This document shows positions 1 to 5,435 of a stretch of 5,435 nucleotides of DNA, in pieces. Source of the stretch: Candidatus Woesearchaeota archaeon (GTDB lineage: Archaea; Nanobdellota; Nanobdellia; Woesearchaeales; UBA12501). The position numbers and the translations under genes are program-made. A model generated the notes under the pieces. The model made no database searches. It was not told the origin of the DNA and saw nothing but the letters and a program-made list of their open reading frames with translations. The stretch spans positions 1-5,435 of the forward strand of contig JACOVN010000107.1 of the NCBI GenBank assembly GCA_016177315.1. Reading direction: 5' to 3'. Positions within the stretch are counted from its first letter, which is position 1. Each line of letters opens with the position of its first letter.

Positions 1-639
1 GAAGAAAATGAGCGCTTAGGCTTTGTGAGTGATTATGCCAGGACAAATATTCATGAAGATATCGCGGAAACTGGAAGCGAAATTGATATAGACACCATGG
101 GGATATCCACTACAGCATTCTACAATGGCAATATCAACCCAACAGTACTAGCCAAATTGAGAGTGGGAGAAAACTATGGAATCATCCAAAAGGGGACAGT
201 CGCATTTCTGGAGCTGGAAGCCCTGTACTTCACAACCTTTGGAGAGCGCGGATCCTTCAACAAAAAACAAGCAGAGGATTTCTTGTTTGCCAGTGAAGCA
301 TTCTTGCAGCAGCATCCCGACAGTGTTTACGAAACTACTGTCCGGTCTCATCGCGGAAGCATTTTCAAATATTACTCCATTTCACACCCAGAGAAAATTC
401 GAGAGGCAATCGCAGAATATGAACGATGCCTTATGGTACCATTTAAGGATGTTGTCGATTACCGCGTGTGTCTCCAGCATCTCGAAGAATCGTATCGAAG
501 GCTCGAAAACTATGCCCTTGCGGGTGTCTATGGCGCAGCGGGCATGCTGCTCGACCAGCGTTTGCAGCAAAATGATCCTACCCTCGCGAAGCGAGGAGTG
601 AATGATTTCTTGGCAGCTAAAGGAATATCGCTATTTTAA
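1..639 (+). CDS. C-terminal part of a putative zinc metallopeptidase with a helical (TPR-like) tail, partial
   Basis: The reading frame is open from base 1 to a TAA at 637-639, giving 212 visible residues; the true start lies left of the window. A GTG at 25 could be a start, but it has no convincing ribosome binding site and would cut through a conserved-looking motif, so a truncated gene is preferred. Residues 7-23 read GFVSDYARTNIHEDIAE. This matches the GFVS-x-YA-x-(T/S)N-x-x-ED-x-x-E pattern that, in putative zinc-binding metallopeptidases of the HExxH (gluzincin-like) kind, follows the HExxH helix and supplies the third zinc ligand, here probably Glu19. The HExxH itself would be upstream and is not visible. 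Residues about 60-100 and 131-190 are amphipathic helices with TPR-like spacing (AIAEYERCL, then LEESYRRLENYALAG), suggesting a protein-binding tail. No membrane segment is visible in this part. The peptidase call rests on one motif; a non-catalytic relative or simple helical-repeat protein is possible. Confidence 0.6.
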   Translation, partial: EENERLGFVSDYARTNIHEDIAETGSEIDIDTMGISTTAFYNGNINPTVLAKLRVGENYGIIQKGTVAFLELEALYFTTFGERGSFNKKQAEDFLFASEAFLQQHPDSVYETTVRSHRGSIFKYYSISHPEKIREAIAEYERCLMVPFKDVVDYRVCLQHLEESYRRLENYALAGVYGAAGMLLDQRLQQNDPTLAKRGVNDFLAAKGISLF

Positions 640-672
640 CACTAAACTCCCACTCATCAATGGTAACCAAAC

Positions 673-680
673 TTTAAATA
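673..680 (+). promoter_or_regulatory. Archaeal TATA box of the ABC exporter operon
   Basis: TTTAAATA, preceded by an A/C-rich stretch (AACCAAAC) that could serve as the TFB recognition element. Its centre lies about 44 bases upstream of the ATG at 721. With the usual archaeal spacing of about 25-27 bases, transcription would begin near 702-704, giving a leader of about 18 bases that contains the GGAGG site. A second AT-rich element, TATAAA at 694-699, is a weaker alternative and would give a nearly leaderless transcript starting around 721. Inferred from sequence only. Confidence 0.55.
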
Positions 681-710
681 CGCACTTCCGGCCTATAAAG
701 CCATGCTGCA

Positions 711-715
711 GGAGG
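711..715 (+). promoter_or_regulatory. Ribosome binding site deciding the ATPase start at 721
   Basis: GGAGG followed by AGAAA and then ATG at 721, a 5-base spacing. This strong Shine-Dalgarno match lies inside the reading frame that would start at the upstream ATG at 703. It therefore favours 721 over 703 as the translation start. Confidence 0.65.
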
Positions 716-720
716 AGAAA

Positions 721-1713
721 ATGGGTCAAGGTGGGCAGGGAAGGCAAGAACCCGTTCTGAAGACCGAGAATGTTGCCAAACGCTTTCGCGCTTCTGTGCT
801 GGAAGACGTCAACCTACAAATCTATCCTGGGGAGATCTTCGGCATCATTGGCGTTTCTGGAGCAGGGAAAACTACCTTGCTGGAACTCTTGATAGGCTTT
901 ATGAAGAACGATAAGGGGAAGATTCTCTTTAAGAGTTTTGAGGCATTGGCGATGCAGGGGAGCTCCTACCGCTCTGTGTTTGCAGAGCAGAGGAAGTTCC
1001 GGAGCTTGTTTGGCTTTGCAGCACAAGTTCCTTCCTTCTACGATGATTTAACAGTGGAGGAGAACATGGCCTACTTCGGCTCTCTGTACAATCTTTCTGA
1101 GCAGAGCATCCGGGAGAATACCAAAACGATTCTCAACCTGGTTGGCTTGGATGAGCACCGGGAAGCCTTAGCTGCCAATCTCTCTGGAGGGATGCAGAAA
1201 AGGTTGGATATCGCTTGTGCCATGATTCACAACCCCAAAATCCTCATATTGGATGAACCTACAGCAGACCTCGATGTCCTTCTCCGAAAGCAGATGTGGG
1301 ACCTTGTGAGAGCCATCAATGCGAAAGGAACCACTGTTATCATTGCCTCCCATTTCCTGGATGAAATCGAGAGCCTCTGCGACAGGATTGCTTTGCTGCA
1401 TAGCAAGAAAATTGCTTGGCAAGGCTCTGTGGACGAGCTGAAGAAACACTACACGAAGAGCGAGGAAATCCATCTGGAAACAATCTCTGGAAATTACGAG
1501 AAAGTCATCCAGGCATTGAAGGCGAAGAAGCTGGACATTTCCGATATGCGAAGAGAAGGCAGGAAGTTAGTAATTTACACTCAGAAAGCAGAATTGGCAT
1601 TGCACCACCTCATCCATATATTGGAGAAGTTAGGGGAGCATATCCTGGATGTGGAGCTCAAACTGCCCAGCTTGAGTGAAGTATTTGAGAGCATCACGAG
1701 GAAATCAGGATAA
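721..1713 (+). CDS. ABC-2 type exporter, ATP-binding protein
   Basis: Cytoplasmic ATPase of 330 residues that should hydrolyse ATP to drive the membrane permease encoded next. All nucleotide-binding motifs are present: Walker A GVSGAGKT (44-51), Q-loop Gln102 in FGFAAQ, signature LSGGM (154-158), Walker B ILILDE (174-179) with the catalytic Glu, a D-loop reading ADLD, and the switch His211 in IIASH. Phe22 takes the A-loop aromatic position. Residues about 247-330 form the C-terminal extension typical of DrrA/CcmA-like ATPases (DUF4162-like), ending in the usual PSLSEVFESIT motif. The length is normal for the family. ATG at 721 is chosen for its GGAGG site 5 bases upstream; an in-frame ATG at 703 would add six residues. 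The stop is 4 bases before the permease start, so the two genes are almost certainly co-transcribed. The substrate cannot be read from the ATPase. Confidence 0.95.
   Translation: MGQGGQGRQEPVLKTENVAKRFRASVLEDVNLQIYPGEIFGIIGVSGAGKTTLLELLIGFMKNDKGKILFKSFEALAMQGSSYRSVFAEQRKFRSLFGFAAQVPSFYDDLTVEENMAYFGSLYNLSEQSIRENTKTILNLVGLDEHREALAANLSGGMQKRLDIACAMIHNPKILILDEPTADLDVLLRKQMWDLVRAINAKGTTVIIASHFLDEIESLCDRIALLHSKKIAWQGSVDELKKHYTKSEEIHLETISGNYEKVIQALKAKKLDISDMRREGRKLVIYTQKAELALHHLIHILEKLGEHILDVELKLPSLSEVFESITRKSG
1707..1710 (+). promoter_or_regulatory. Ribosome binding site of the permease, inside the end of the ATPase gene
   Basis: AGGA, 7 bases before the ATG at 1718, overlapping the last codons of the ATPase gene. 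Ribosomes finishing at the TAA (1711-1713) would be within a few bases of the next start, which fits translational coupling. A GTG at 1676 in the same frame would overlap the ATPase gene by 38 bases and has no comparable site; a second ATG directly follows at 1721. Confidence 0.55.
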
Positions 1714-1717
1714 TACC

Positions 1718-3817
1718 ATGATGCAAAAAATCAAGCGGATCATGGAGAAGAATTTTAAGCTACTCTTGAGAACCAAGAGCTCTGCCTTGATCATCATCCT
1801 TGGCCCTTTGATTCTTATCTCCTTGCTTGGCTTGGCCTTCAGCAATACCCAGCCGTATGCCCTCTCCGTTGCCACGTATTCTCCAGAATTTAATGAATTG
1901 TCCAATTCCATGCTGGAGAAGCTGAACGAGCAGCAGTTTACGGTTACGAAGTATCCTTCTGAGGAAGCGTGCATTACCAAAGTGAAGCAAGCCATCGCCC
2001 ATGTTTGCCTGATCTTTCCCAAAGATTTTGAGATCAGCCAAATGTCCAGCAATAATATCACCTTCCATGTCGATCTCTCCAAAATCAATTTAGTCTGGAA
2101 TGTGCTGGAAGTTATTTCTCAGAAGGTCGCTTCTCGCTCCACGGAGATTAGCGAAGACTTAACCCAAACATTGGTGAAGAGCCTGGATTTTACTAAAGGG
2201 GAGGTCAGCACTAATCTTCCCAATTTAGTGGAATTGTCCATTAAGACCAGCCAATTGGAAACCATCAATGCAGATATGCTGAGAACTCTCCATGGCATTA
2301 ACCTGAAGCTAGATGAGGAAGGCTTTAAGGTAGGAAACCTGGAGAATGCAGTTAGCCTTTACAATGAAAAATCCAGGAAAGTGGTCAGTAGAGCATTGGA
2401 CCTGATTGACAACCTGGAGGGAAGCTACGGAAAATTCAATTTCACTGCAAGCCAGCAATTAGCAGTGGATGATGTGCTGGACACTGCAGAAGAAGACCTT
2501 TTAACGTTGGAGAAGGACTTGCAGGAACTCTACGGCTCTGGCACCGATACCTTAATTGGGGGATTGCTTTCCAACCTGAACACCAAGCTAGAAGACACCA
2601 AGGCACAGCTCGCAGAAGCAGCCAATTCCAGGGAAATCATCAACCAGAATGTGCAGCATACCAAGGCCTTGCTGGAAACCAATATTGAGAAAATCAACCA
2701 GCTCCAGGTAGCATTGGATAAGATTAACGACAACATTGGCGGCATAGAGATTCTTGACCCAACCAAAATTGTCAGTCCCTTTACTACCACTATTAGGCCT
2801 GTTGCCGTTGACACCTACTTCAACTACCTCTTCCCCACCTTAATGGTGCTCATCATCATGATCACTGGTATTCTCCTTGGGAGCACCTTGATGATCGTGG
2901 AGAAGAAATCCAGGGCATTTTTCCGAAACGCCATTACCCCAACACACGATACCACCTTCCTCACAGGACTTTTCCTCACTTCCTTCGTCCTCCTGCTGTT
3001 CCAGATTATCGTCTTCCTCATTGTGGCAGGCGTCTTCTTCAAGGCCAATGTGTTTGCAACGTTCGCTGTCACTCCAGTCATTATCTTCTTCGTCATCACT
3101 TTCTTTATCTTGACAGGGATGTTGGTTGGAGCATTGTTCAAGTCTGAGGAAACTACCACCTTAGCAGCCATCAGCTTTGCAAGCGTCTTTTTGTTCTTCT
3201 CCAGCGCTATCCTCCCTATCGAGAGCATGCCAAAGATTCTCCAGAAGATTGCTGCGTATAATCCTTTCGTGCTCAGCGACAATATGCTTAGGCAGAGCAT
3301 CATCTTCGAGTTTGGCTATGGGCAGTTGATTGGAAACTTGCTCCTCCTCGTTTTCTACATTGCCCTGTTCTTTGCCTTGCTGCTCTATGCCCAGCATGCT
3401 TTCAAGGTACATACGCTCTACAAGATTCACAAGCAGAAGAACATCCCCCTAGAAATTGCAGAGCTGGAGAAGAAGGAGTATCCTGCAGGATGGAAAGGAT
3501 CGTGGATGAAATGGAAGGAAAAAAGGCAGGTGAAGAAGGAAATCCTGAGAAGAAAGAGAGAGCTTTGGCTCCAGAAGCAGGCAGAGAAAAAGCGACAGGT
3601 GCAGCAGCAGCCTGTGCAGGCAACGCAGGAGAAATCGCATGGATTCAGGGCCTGGGTGCAGAATAGACGAGCGCGGAAACTGCAACGGCAGGCAGAAAAA
3701 CAGCAACGGTCCCCAGAGCTTCCGGCAAAGCATGACTTCTGGCCCTTCCAGAGAGAAGCAAGAAAGGATGTCCAGGAACGCATTGATTTCCTGAAGAAGG
3801 AGTTGATGGAGAAATAG
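1718..3817 (+). CDS. ABC-2 type permease with long coiled-coil ectodomain and basic cytoplasmic tail
   Basis: Membrane partner of the preceding ATPase, 699 residues. A short basic N-terminus (KNFKLLLRTK) leads into membrane helix 1 (about 22-42). Residues about 45-365 should lie outside the cell: a small mixed domain (45-120), then long, mostly helical heptad-like segments (about 165-340). Five more membrane helices follow at about 370-393, 415-440, 446-472, 481-500 and 537-560. The loop after helix 2 (EKKSRAFFRNAITPTH) matches the coupling-helix region of ABC-2 permeases, and the helix 5-6 loop (LPIESMPKILQKIAAYNPF) has the family's conserved MP...NP pattern. The layout resembles the YhgE/Pip and ABC-2 membrane superfamily. 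Residues 563-699 form a strongly basic, Gln-rich cytoplasmic tail with an imperfect repeat (LQKQAEKKRQ at 618-627, LQRQAEKQQR at 655-664), which is unusual for the family. Known relatives export lipids, drugs or proteins, or organise the cell surface; the substrate here is unknown. The start at 1718 follows the ATPase stop by 4 bases. Confidence 0.88.
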   Translation: MMQKIKRIMEKNFKLLLRTKSSALIIILGPLILISLLGLAFSNTQPYALSVATYSPEFNELSNSMLEKLNEQQFTVTKYPSEEACITKVKQAIAHVCLIFPKDFEISQMSSNNITFHVDLSKINLVWNVLEVISQKVASRSTEISEDLTQTLVKSLDFTKGEVSTNLPNLVELSIKTSQLETINADMLRTLHGINLKLDEEGFKVGNLENAVSLYNEKSRKVVSRALDLIDNLEGSYGKFNFTASQQLAVDDVLDTAEEDLLTLEKDLQELYGSGTDTLIGGLLSNLNTKLEDTKAQLAEAANSREIINQNVQHTKALLETNIEKINQLQVALDKINDNIGGIEILDPTKIVSPFTTTIRPVAVDTYFNYLFPTLMVLIIMITGILLGSTLMIVEKKSRAFFRNAITPTHDTTFLTGLFLTSFVLLLFQIIVFLIVAGVFFKANVFATFAVTPVIIFFVITFFILTGMLVGALFKSEETTTLAAISFASVFLFFSSAILPIESMPKILQKIAAYNPFVLSDNMLRQSIIFEFGYGQLIGNLLLLVFYIALFFALLLYAQHAFKVHTLYKIHKQKNIPLEIAELEKKEYPAGWKGSWMKWKEKRQVKKEILRRKRELWLQKQAEKKRQVQQQPVQATQEKSHGFRAWVQNRRARKLQRQAEKQQRSPELPAKHDFWPFQREARKDVQERIDFLKKELMEK

Positions 3818-3818
3818 G

Positions 3819-3830
3819 CTTTTCTTTTCT
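3819..3830 (+). terminator. Oligo-T terminator candidate after the ABC operon
   Basis: CTTTTCTTTTCT begins 2 bases after the permease stop codon, with no stable hairpin in front. Short T-rich tracts on the coding strand are enough for archaeal RNA polymerase to terminate. The position directly after the operon and before the next promoter supports the call. Confidence 0.45.
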
Positions 3831-3851
3831 GGCATGGCTTCTACCGCAAGG

Positions 3852-3859
3852 TTTTTATG
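3852..3859 (+). promoter_or_regulatory. TATA-like box of the HTH-repeat gene
   Basis: TTTTTATG, preceded by GCAAGG, is centred about 41 bases before the ATG at 3896, nearly the same spacing as the TTTAAATA box to its gene. Transcription would start near 3880-3883. The box is flanked by short inverted repeats (CGCAA 3845-3849 with TTGCG 3863-3867; TGGCAT 3830-3835 with ATGCCA 3857-3862) that could be an operator, although they are short enough to be chance. Confidence 0.4.
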
Positions 3860-3883
3860 CCATTGCGTATTCCTCGCCTCTAA

Positions 3884-3889
3884 GGGTGG
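3884..3889 (+). promoter_or_regulatory. Ribosome binding site of the HTH-repeat gene
   Basis: GGGTGG lies 6 bases before the ATG at 3896 and contains the GGTG core complementary to the 3' end of archaeal 16S rRNA. It favours ATG 3896 over the adjoining in-frame TTG at 3893. Confidence 0.5.
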
Positions 3890-3895
3890 GAATTG

Positions 3896-4900
3896 ATGGC
3901 AGAAGGCAATACGCCAAAGAGTGAACAGAGTGAGCAAATTTTAGAATGGATGGCAGATACTGTTGTGCCTCAAAGGAATAAGGCAATGGCCTCTCCACCC
4001 AACCGTATCGCTCCTCATGTAAATCTTGAGCAACGAGTTGCCGTCCTCCAACAGAGACTAGGAAATCCTCCTTCCTTGCTCGATGCTCTTTGTTCCCTCT
4101 ATGTGGATGCTGTGTTTCAAAGAGCAGCAGATGAGGGATCTGCGTATCGCGTCCTTCGACATCGGCAATACTTCATTCGACGAATGCGCAAAAAGGTGCC
4201 ATGCGAACGTTCTCACTCTATTGCAAGGTATCTTCAGCGCCTCTTGGAGATGCTGTTTCCAACAGCGGTTGTTGGTAAGCTTATCCCCTACCGCCGAGAT
4301 GCTCCCCATCTCACCTACGATGGTTTCCGCAGCAAAGTTATTCAACACCTTCGGTGGAGCGTTATTACGGAACACAGTGTCAGCGATACCTATGAGTATG
4401 TTGCAGCGCTCCTCGGAAAATCCAAGCCCTATATTGTTAATCTTGTGAGAAGCAGGCAACAACCCGATTATGCCCTTCCACCTCGGCATTGCCACACAGA
4501 CAGGGAGTTCGCTGCCCTGTATTGCGCCTATGTAGCGGATGCTTATCAGCGATGGGGCCTATGGAAGGCAGCAAGAGTCCTAAAAATGCAACAAAGCTCT
4601 CTGCGAACATATCTGATAGAAGCTAGAGCGTTGGTTGGAGAGCCGGCGTGGGAATCCAAAAGCTGGCATGCACATTTCTTCAAATTCCTGCGAGCCACAT
4701 TCCCAAATTACCTTCCTTTTGTCCAACGGCAATTCTCTCTTCGGCAGGCCAGAGATGCCTACATCGTCACCATCAGGGATCGCTGCAGCACGAACAAAGA
4801 AGCAGGGGAAATCCTTGGTATCCATTTCCAAACTATTCGCTATCGCGCGCATAGCGCAAGAAACTGGGTTGCAAGAGTCATTTATCAGCAAGAAACCTGA
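3896..4900 (+). CDS. Unrecognised basic protein with four helix-turn-helix-like units (putative DNA-binding protein)
   Basis: 334 residues, Arg-rich, with no signal peptide or membrane segment; not a family I recognise. After a polar N-terminus (1-58) there are four similar helical units at about 60-101, 144-188, 204-246 and 281-325. The last is clearest: KEAGEILGIHFQTIRYRAHSAR closely follows the Fis/sigma-region-4 type pattern, in which an E-A-x-x-LGI helix is followed by a recognition helix and an Arg-containing third helix (split here, KEAGEILGI at 301-309 and TIRYRAHSAR at 313-322). Unit 3 has KAARVLKMQQSSLRTYLIEAR. The halves 59-189 and 203-330 look like an internal duplication: both have a YV-x-(x)DA-x-x-QR helix, an RVL, a linker with a hydrophobic helix ending in FP, then a second unit. 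The gene has its own promoter candidate and ends 4 bases before the convergent thrS stop. DNA binding is inferred from the fold pattern. The target is unknown, and RNA binding is an alternative. Confidence 0.75.
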   Translation: MAEGNTPKSEQSEQILEWMADTVVPQRNKAMASPPNRIAPHVNLEQRVAVLQQRLGNPPSLLDALCSLYVDAVFQRAADEGSAYRVLRHRQYFIRRMRKKVPCERSHSIARYLQRLLEMLFPTAVVGKLIPYRRDAPHLTYDGFRSKVIQHLRWSVITEHSVSDTYEYVAALLGKSKPYIVNLVRSRQQPDYALPPRHCHTDREFAALYCAYVADAYQRWGLWKAARVLKMQQSSLRTYLIEARALVGEPAWESKSWHAHFFKFLRATFPNYLPFVQRQFSLRQARDAYIVTIRDRCSTNKEAGEILGIHFQTIRYRAHSARNWVARVIYQQET

Positions 4901-4904
4901 GTAG

Positions 4905-5435
4905 CTAGGCTTTTCTTACAATCTCTCCCTTTATTTGCTCTATAAATGCAGCAACCTTCTTCTCCCCGTGCACTATGTTATCTCTCGTTCTTACTGTAAC
5001 GGTCTCATCCTTCTCTTCTCTGTCTCCCACAACTAAAATATAAGGTATCTTCTGCAGTTGTGCTTCCCTCACTTTCTTCGGAATAGACTCCCCTCTGCTA
5101 TCTACTTCCACTCTGACGCCGGCATCGAAGAACTGCTTCCTAATCTTTTCTGCATAGGATGCATGCCGATCTGCAATAGTCAGAATAATAACCTGCACCG
5201 GAGAAAGCCAGAGAGGGAATTTTCCTGCATAGTGCTCTGTCAGCACGGCGATAAACCTTTCCAAGCTTCCAAGAATCGCTCTATGGATCATAATGGGCCT
5301 ATGCTTTTTACCGTCTTGGCCCTCGTATGTTAAATCAAATCGCTCTGGCAAATTGAAGTCTAATTGGATGGTAGCTAATTGCCAGCTTCTCCCCAAGGCA
5401 TCCTGGATGTGAAAGTCAATCTTCGGTCCGTAGAA
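4905..5435 (-). CDS. thrS: Threonyl-tRNA synthetase, C-terminal part (partial)
   Basis: Charges tRNA-Thr with threonine in the cytoplasm. The frame is open to the right edge, so the N-terminal part lies outside; 176 residues are visible. They begin with [10 protein letters not shown] and continue through [20 protein letters not shown], both class II ThrRS core signatures. His51 in MIHRAILGS corresponds to the third zinc ligand of ThrRS (His511 in E. coli), and motif 3 is GSLERF (56-61) with its ATP-binding Arg60. Residues about 74-173 are the anticodon-binding domain ([10 protein letters not shown]..., [22 protein letters not shown]). The sequence is of the bacterial/eukaryotic type rather than the archaeal type with its distinct core. 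The TTG at 5394-5396 is an internal Leu codon, not a start. The anticodon-domain loop reads RGES where many bacterial enzymes have RNE. The gene is convergent with the HTH-repeat gene. Confidence 0.97.
   Translation of the reverse strand, partial: FYGPKIDFHIQDALGRSWQLATIQLDFNLPERFDLTYEGQDGKKHRPIMIHRAILGSLERFIAVLTEHYAGKFPLWLSPVQVIILTIADRHASYAEKIRKQFFDAGVRVEVDSRGESIPKKVREAQLQKIPYILVVGDREEKDETVTVRTRDNIVHGEKKVAAFIEQIKGEIVRKA

Noticed and set aside
176..601. Plus-strand open frame of 141 codons in another frame over the peptidase-like gene
   Set aside because: The product is Ser/Cys-rich without pattern, while the overlapping frame carries the EDIAE motif and TPR-like helices.
1676..1717. GTG at 1676 as the permease start, overlapping the ATPase gene by 38 bases
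   Set aside because: No ribosome site precedes it, and ATG 1718 has AGGA 7 bases upstream and begins right where the family's N-terminal basic helix begins.
2824..3303. Minus-strand open frame of 159 codons over the permease membrane helices
   Set aside because: It lies opposite six-helix membrane coding sequence, which commonly leaves the reverse strand open; no motif or start signal was seen.
3449..3937. Minus-strand open frame of 162 codons over the permease tail
   Set aside because: It is the mirror of the Lys/Arg/Gln-rich tail coding sequence, giving a Leu/Phe/Ser/Cys-rich product with no family features and no ribosome site; the plus-strand gene explains the openness.
4058..4495. Minus-strand open frame of 145 codons inside the HTH-repeat gene
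   Set aside because: Fully inside a longer gene that has a ribosome site and coherent repeats; the product shows no recognisable motif.
3815..4917. Identical 12-mer TAGGCTTTTCTT at 3815-3826 and 4906-4917, each right after a gene end
   Set aside because: About one repeated 12-mer is expected by chance in a sequence this long, and the second copy is also the coding end of thrS (Arg-Lys-Ala-stop); not treated as a repeat element.

Overview
The window looks archaeal. Genes are densely packed, candidate TATA-like boxes lie about 41-44 bases upstream of two start codons, and short purine-rich ribosome binding sites (GGAGG, AGGA, GGGTGG) precede the likely starts. The N-terminus of the ABC permease (a short basic helix followed by one long hydrophobic helix) is of a kind I associate with DPANN archaea such as Woesearchaeota. 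That lineage guess is inference from memory. No rRNA, tRNA, CRISPR array, insertion sequence or attachment site was seen.

Layout, left to right. (1) 1-639, +: the C-terminal 212 residues of a protein cut by the left edge. It begins with a GFVS-Tyr-Ala...EDIAE motif resembling the downstream zinc-ligand region of HExxH-type metallopeptidases, followed by a helical, TPR-like tail. (2) 640-720: a short promoter region. (3) 721-1713 and 1718-3817, +: a two-gene operon for an ABC-2 type exporter, made of an ATPase with all standard motifs and a six-helix permease with a very large coiled-coil ectodomain and a 137-residue basic cytoplasmic tail. (4) 3818-3895: an oligo-T terminator candidate and a second promoter with small dyads around its TATA-like box. 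(5) 3896-4900, +: an unrecognised Arg-rich protein that appears to hold four helix-turn-helix-like units arranged as an internal duplication. (6) 4905-5435, -: the C-terminal 176 residues of threonyl-tRNA synthetase, running off the right edge and convergent with the previous gene with only 4 bases between stop codons.

The ATPase and permease clearly work together: the ATPase should power transport or mechanical work by the permease, which projects a long helical domain outside the cell. The substrate is unknown. The peptidase-like protein upstream could be related but has a separate promoter region between. The HTH-repeat protein is probably DNA-binding, and may control itself or its neighbours. 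thrS is a housekeeping gene on the other strand. The most novel item is the four-unit HTH protein, followed by the unusual permease architecture.
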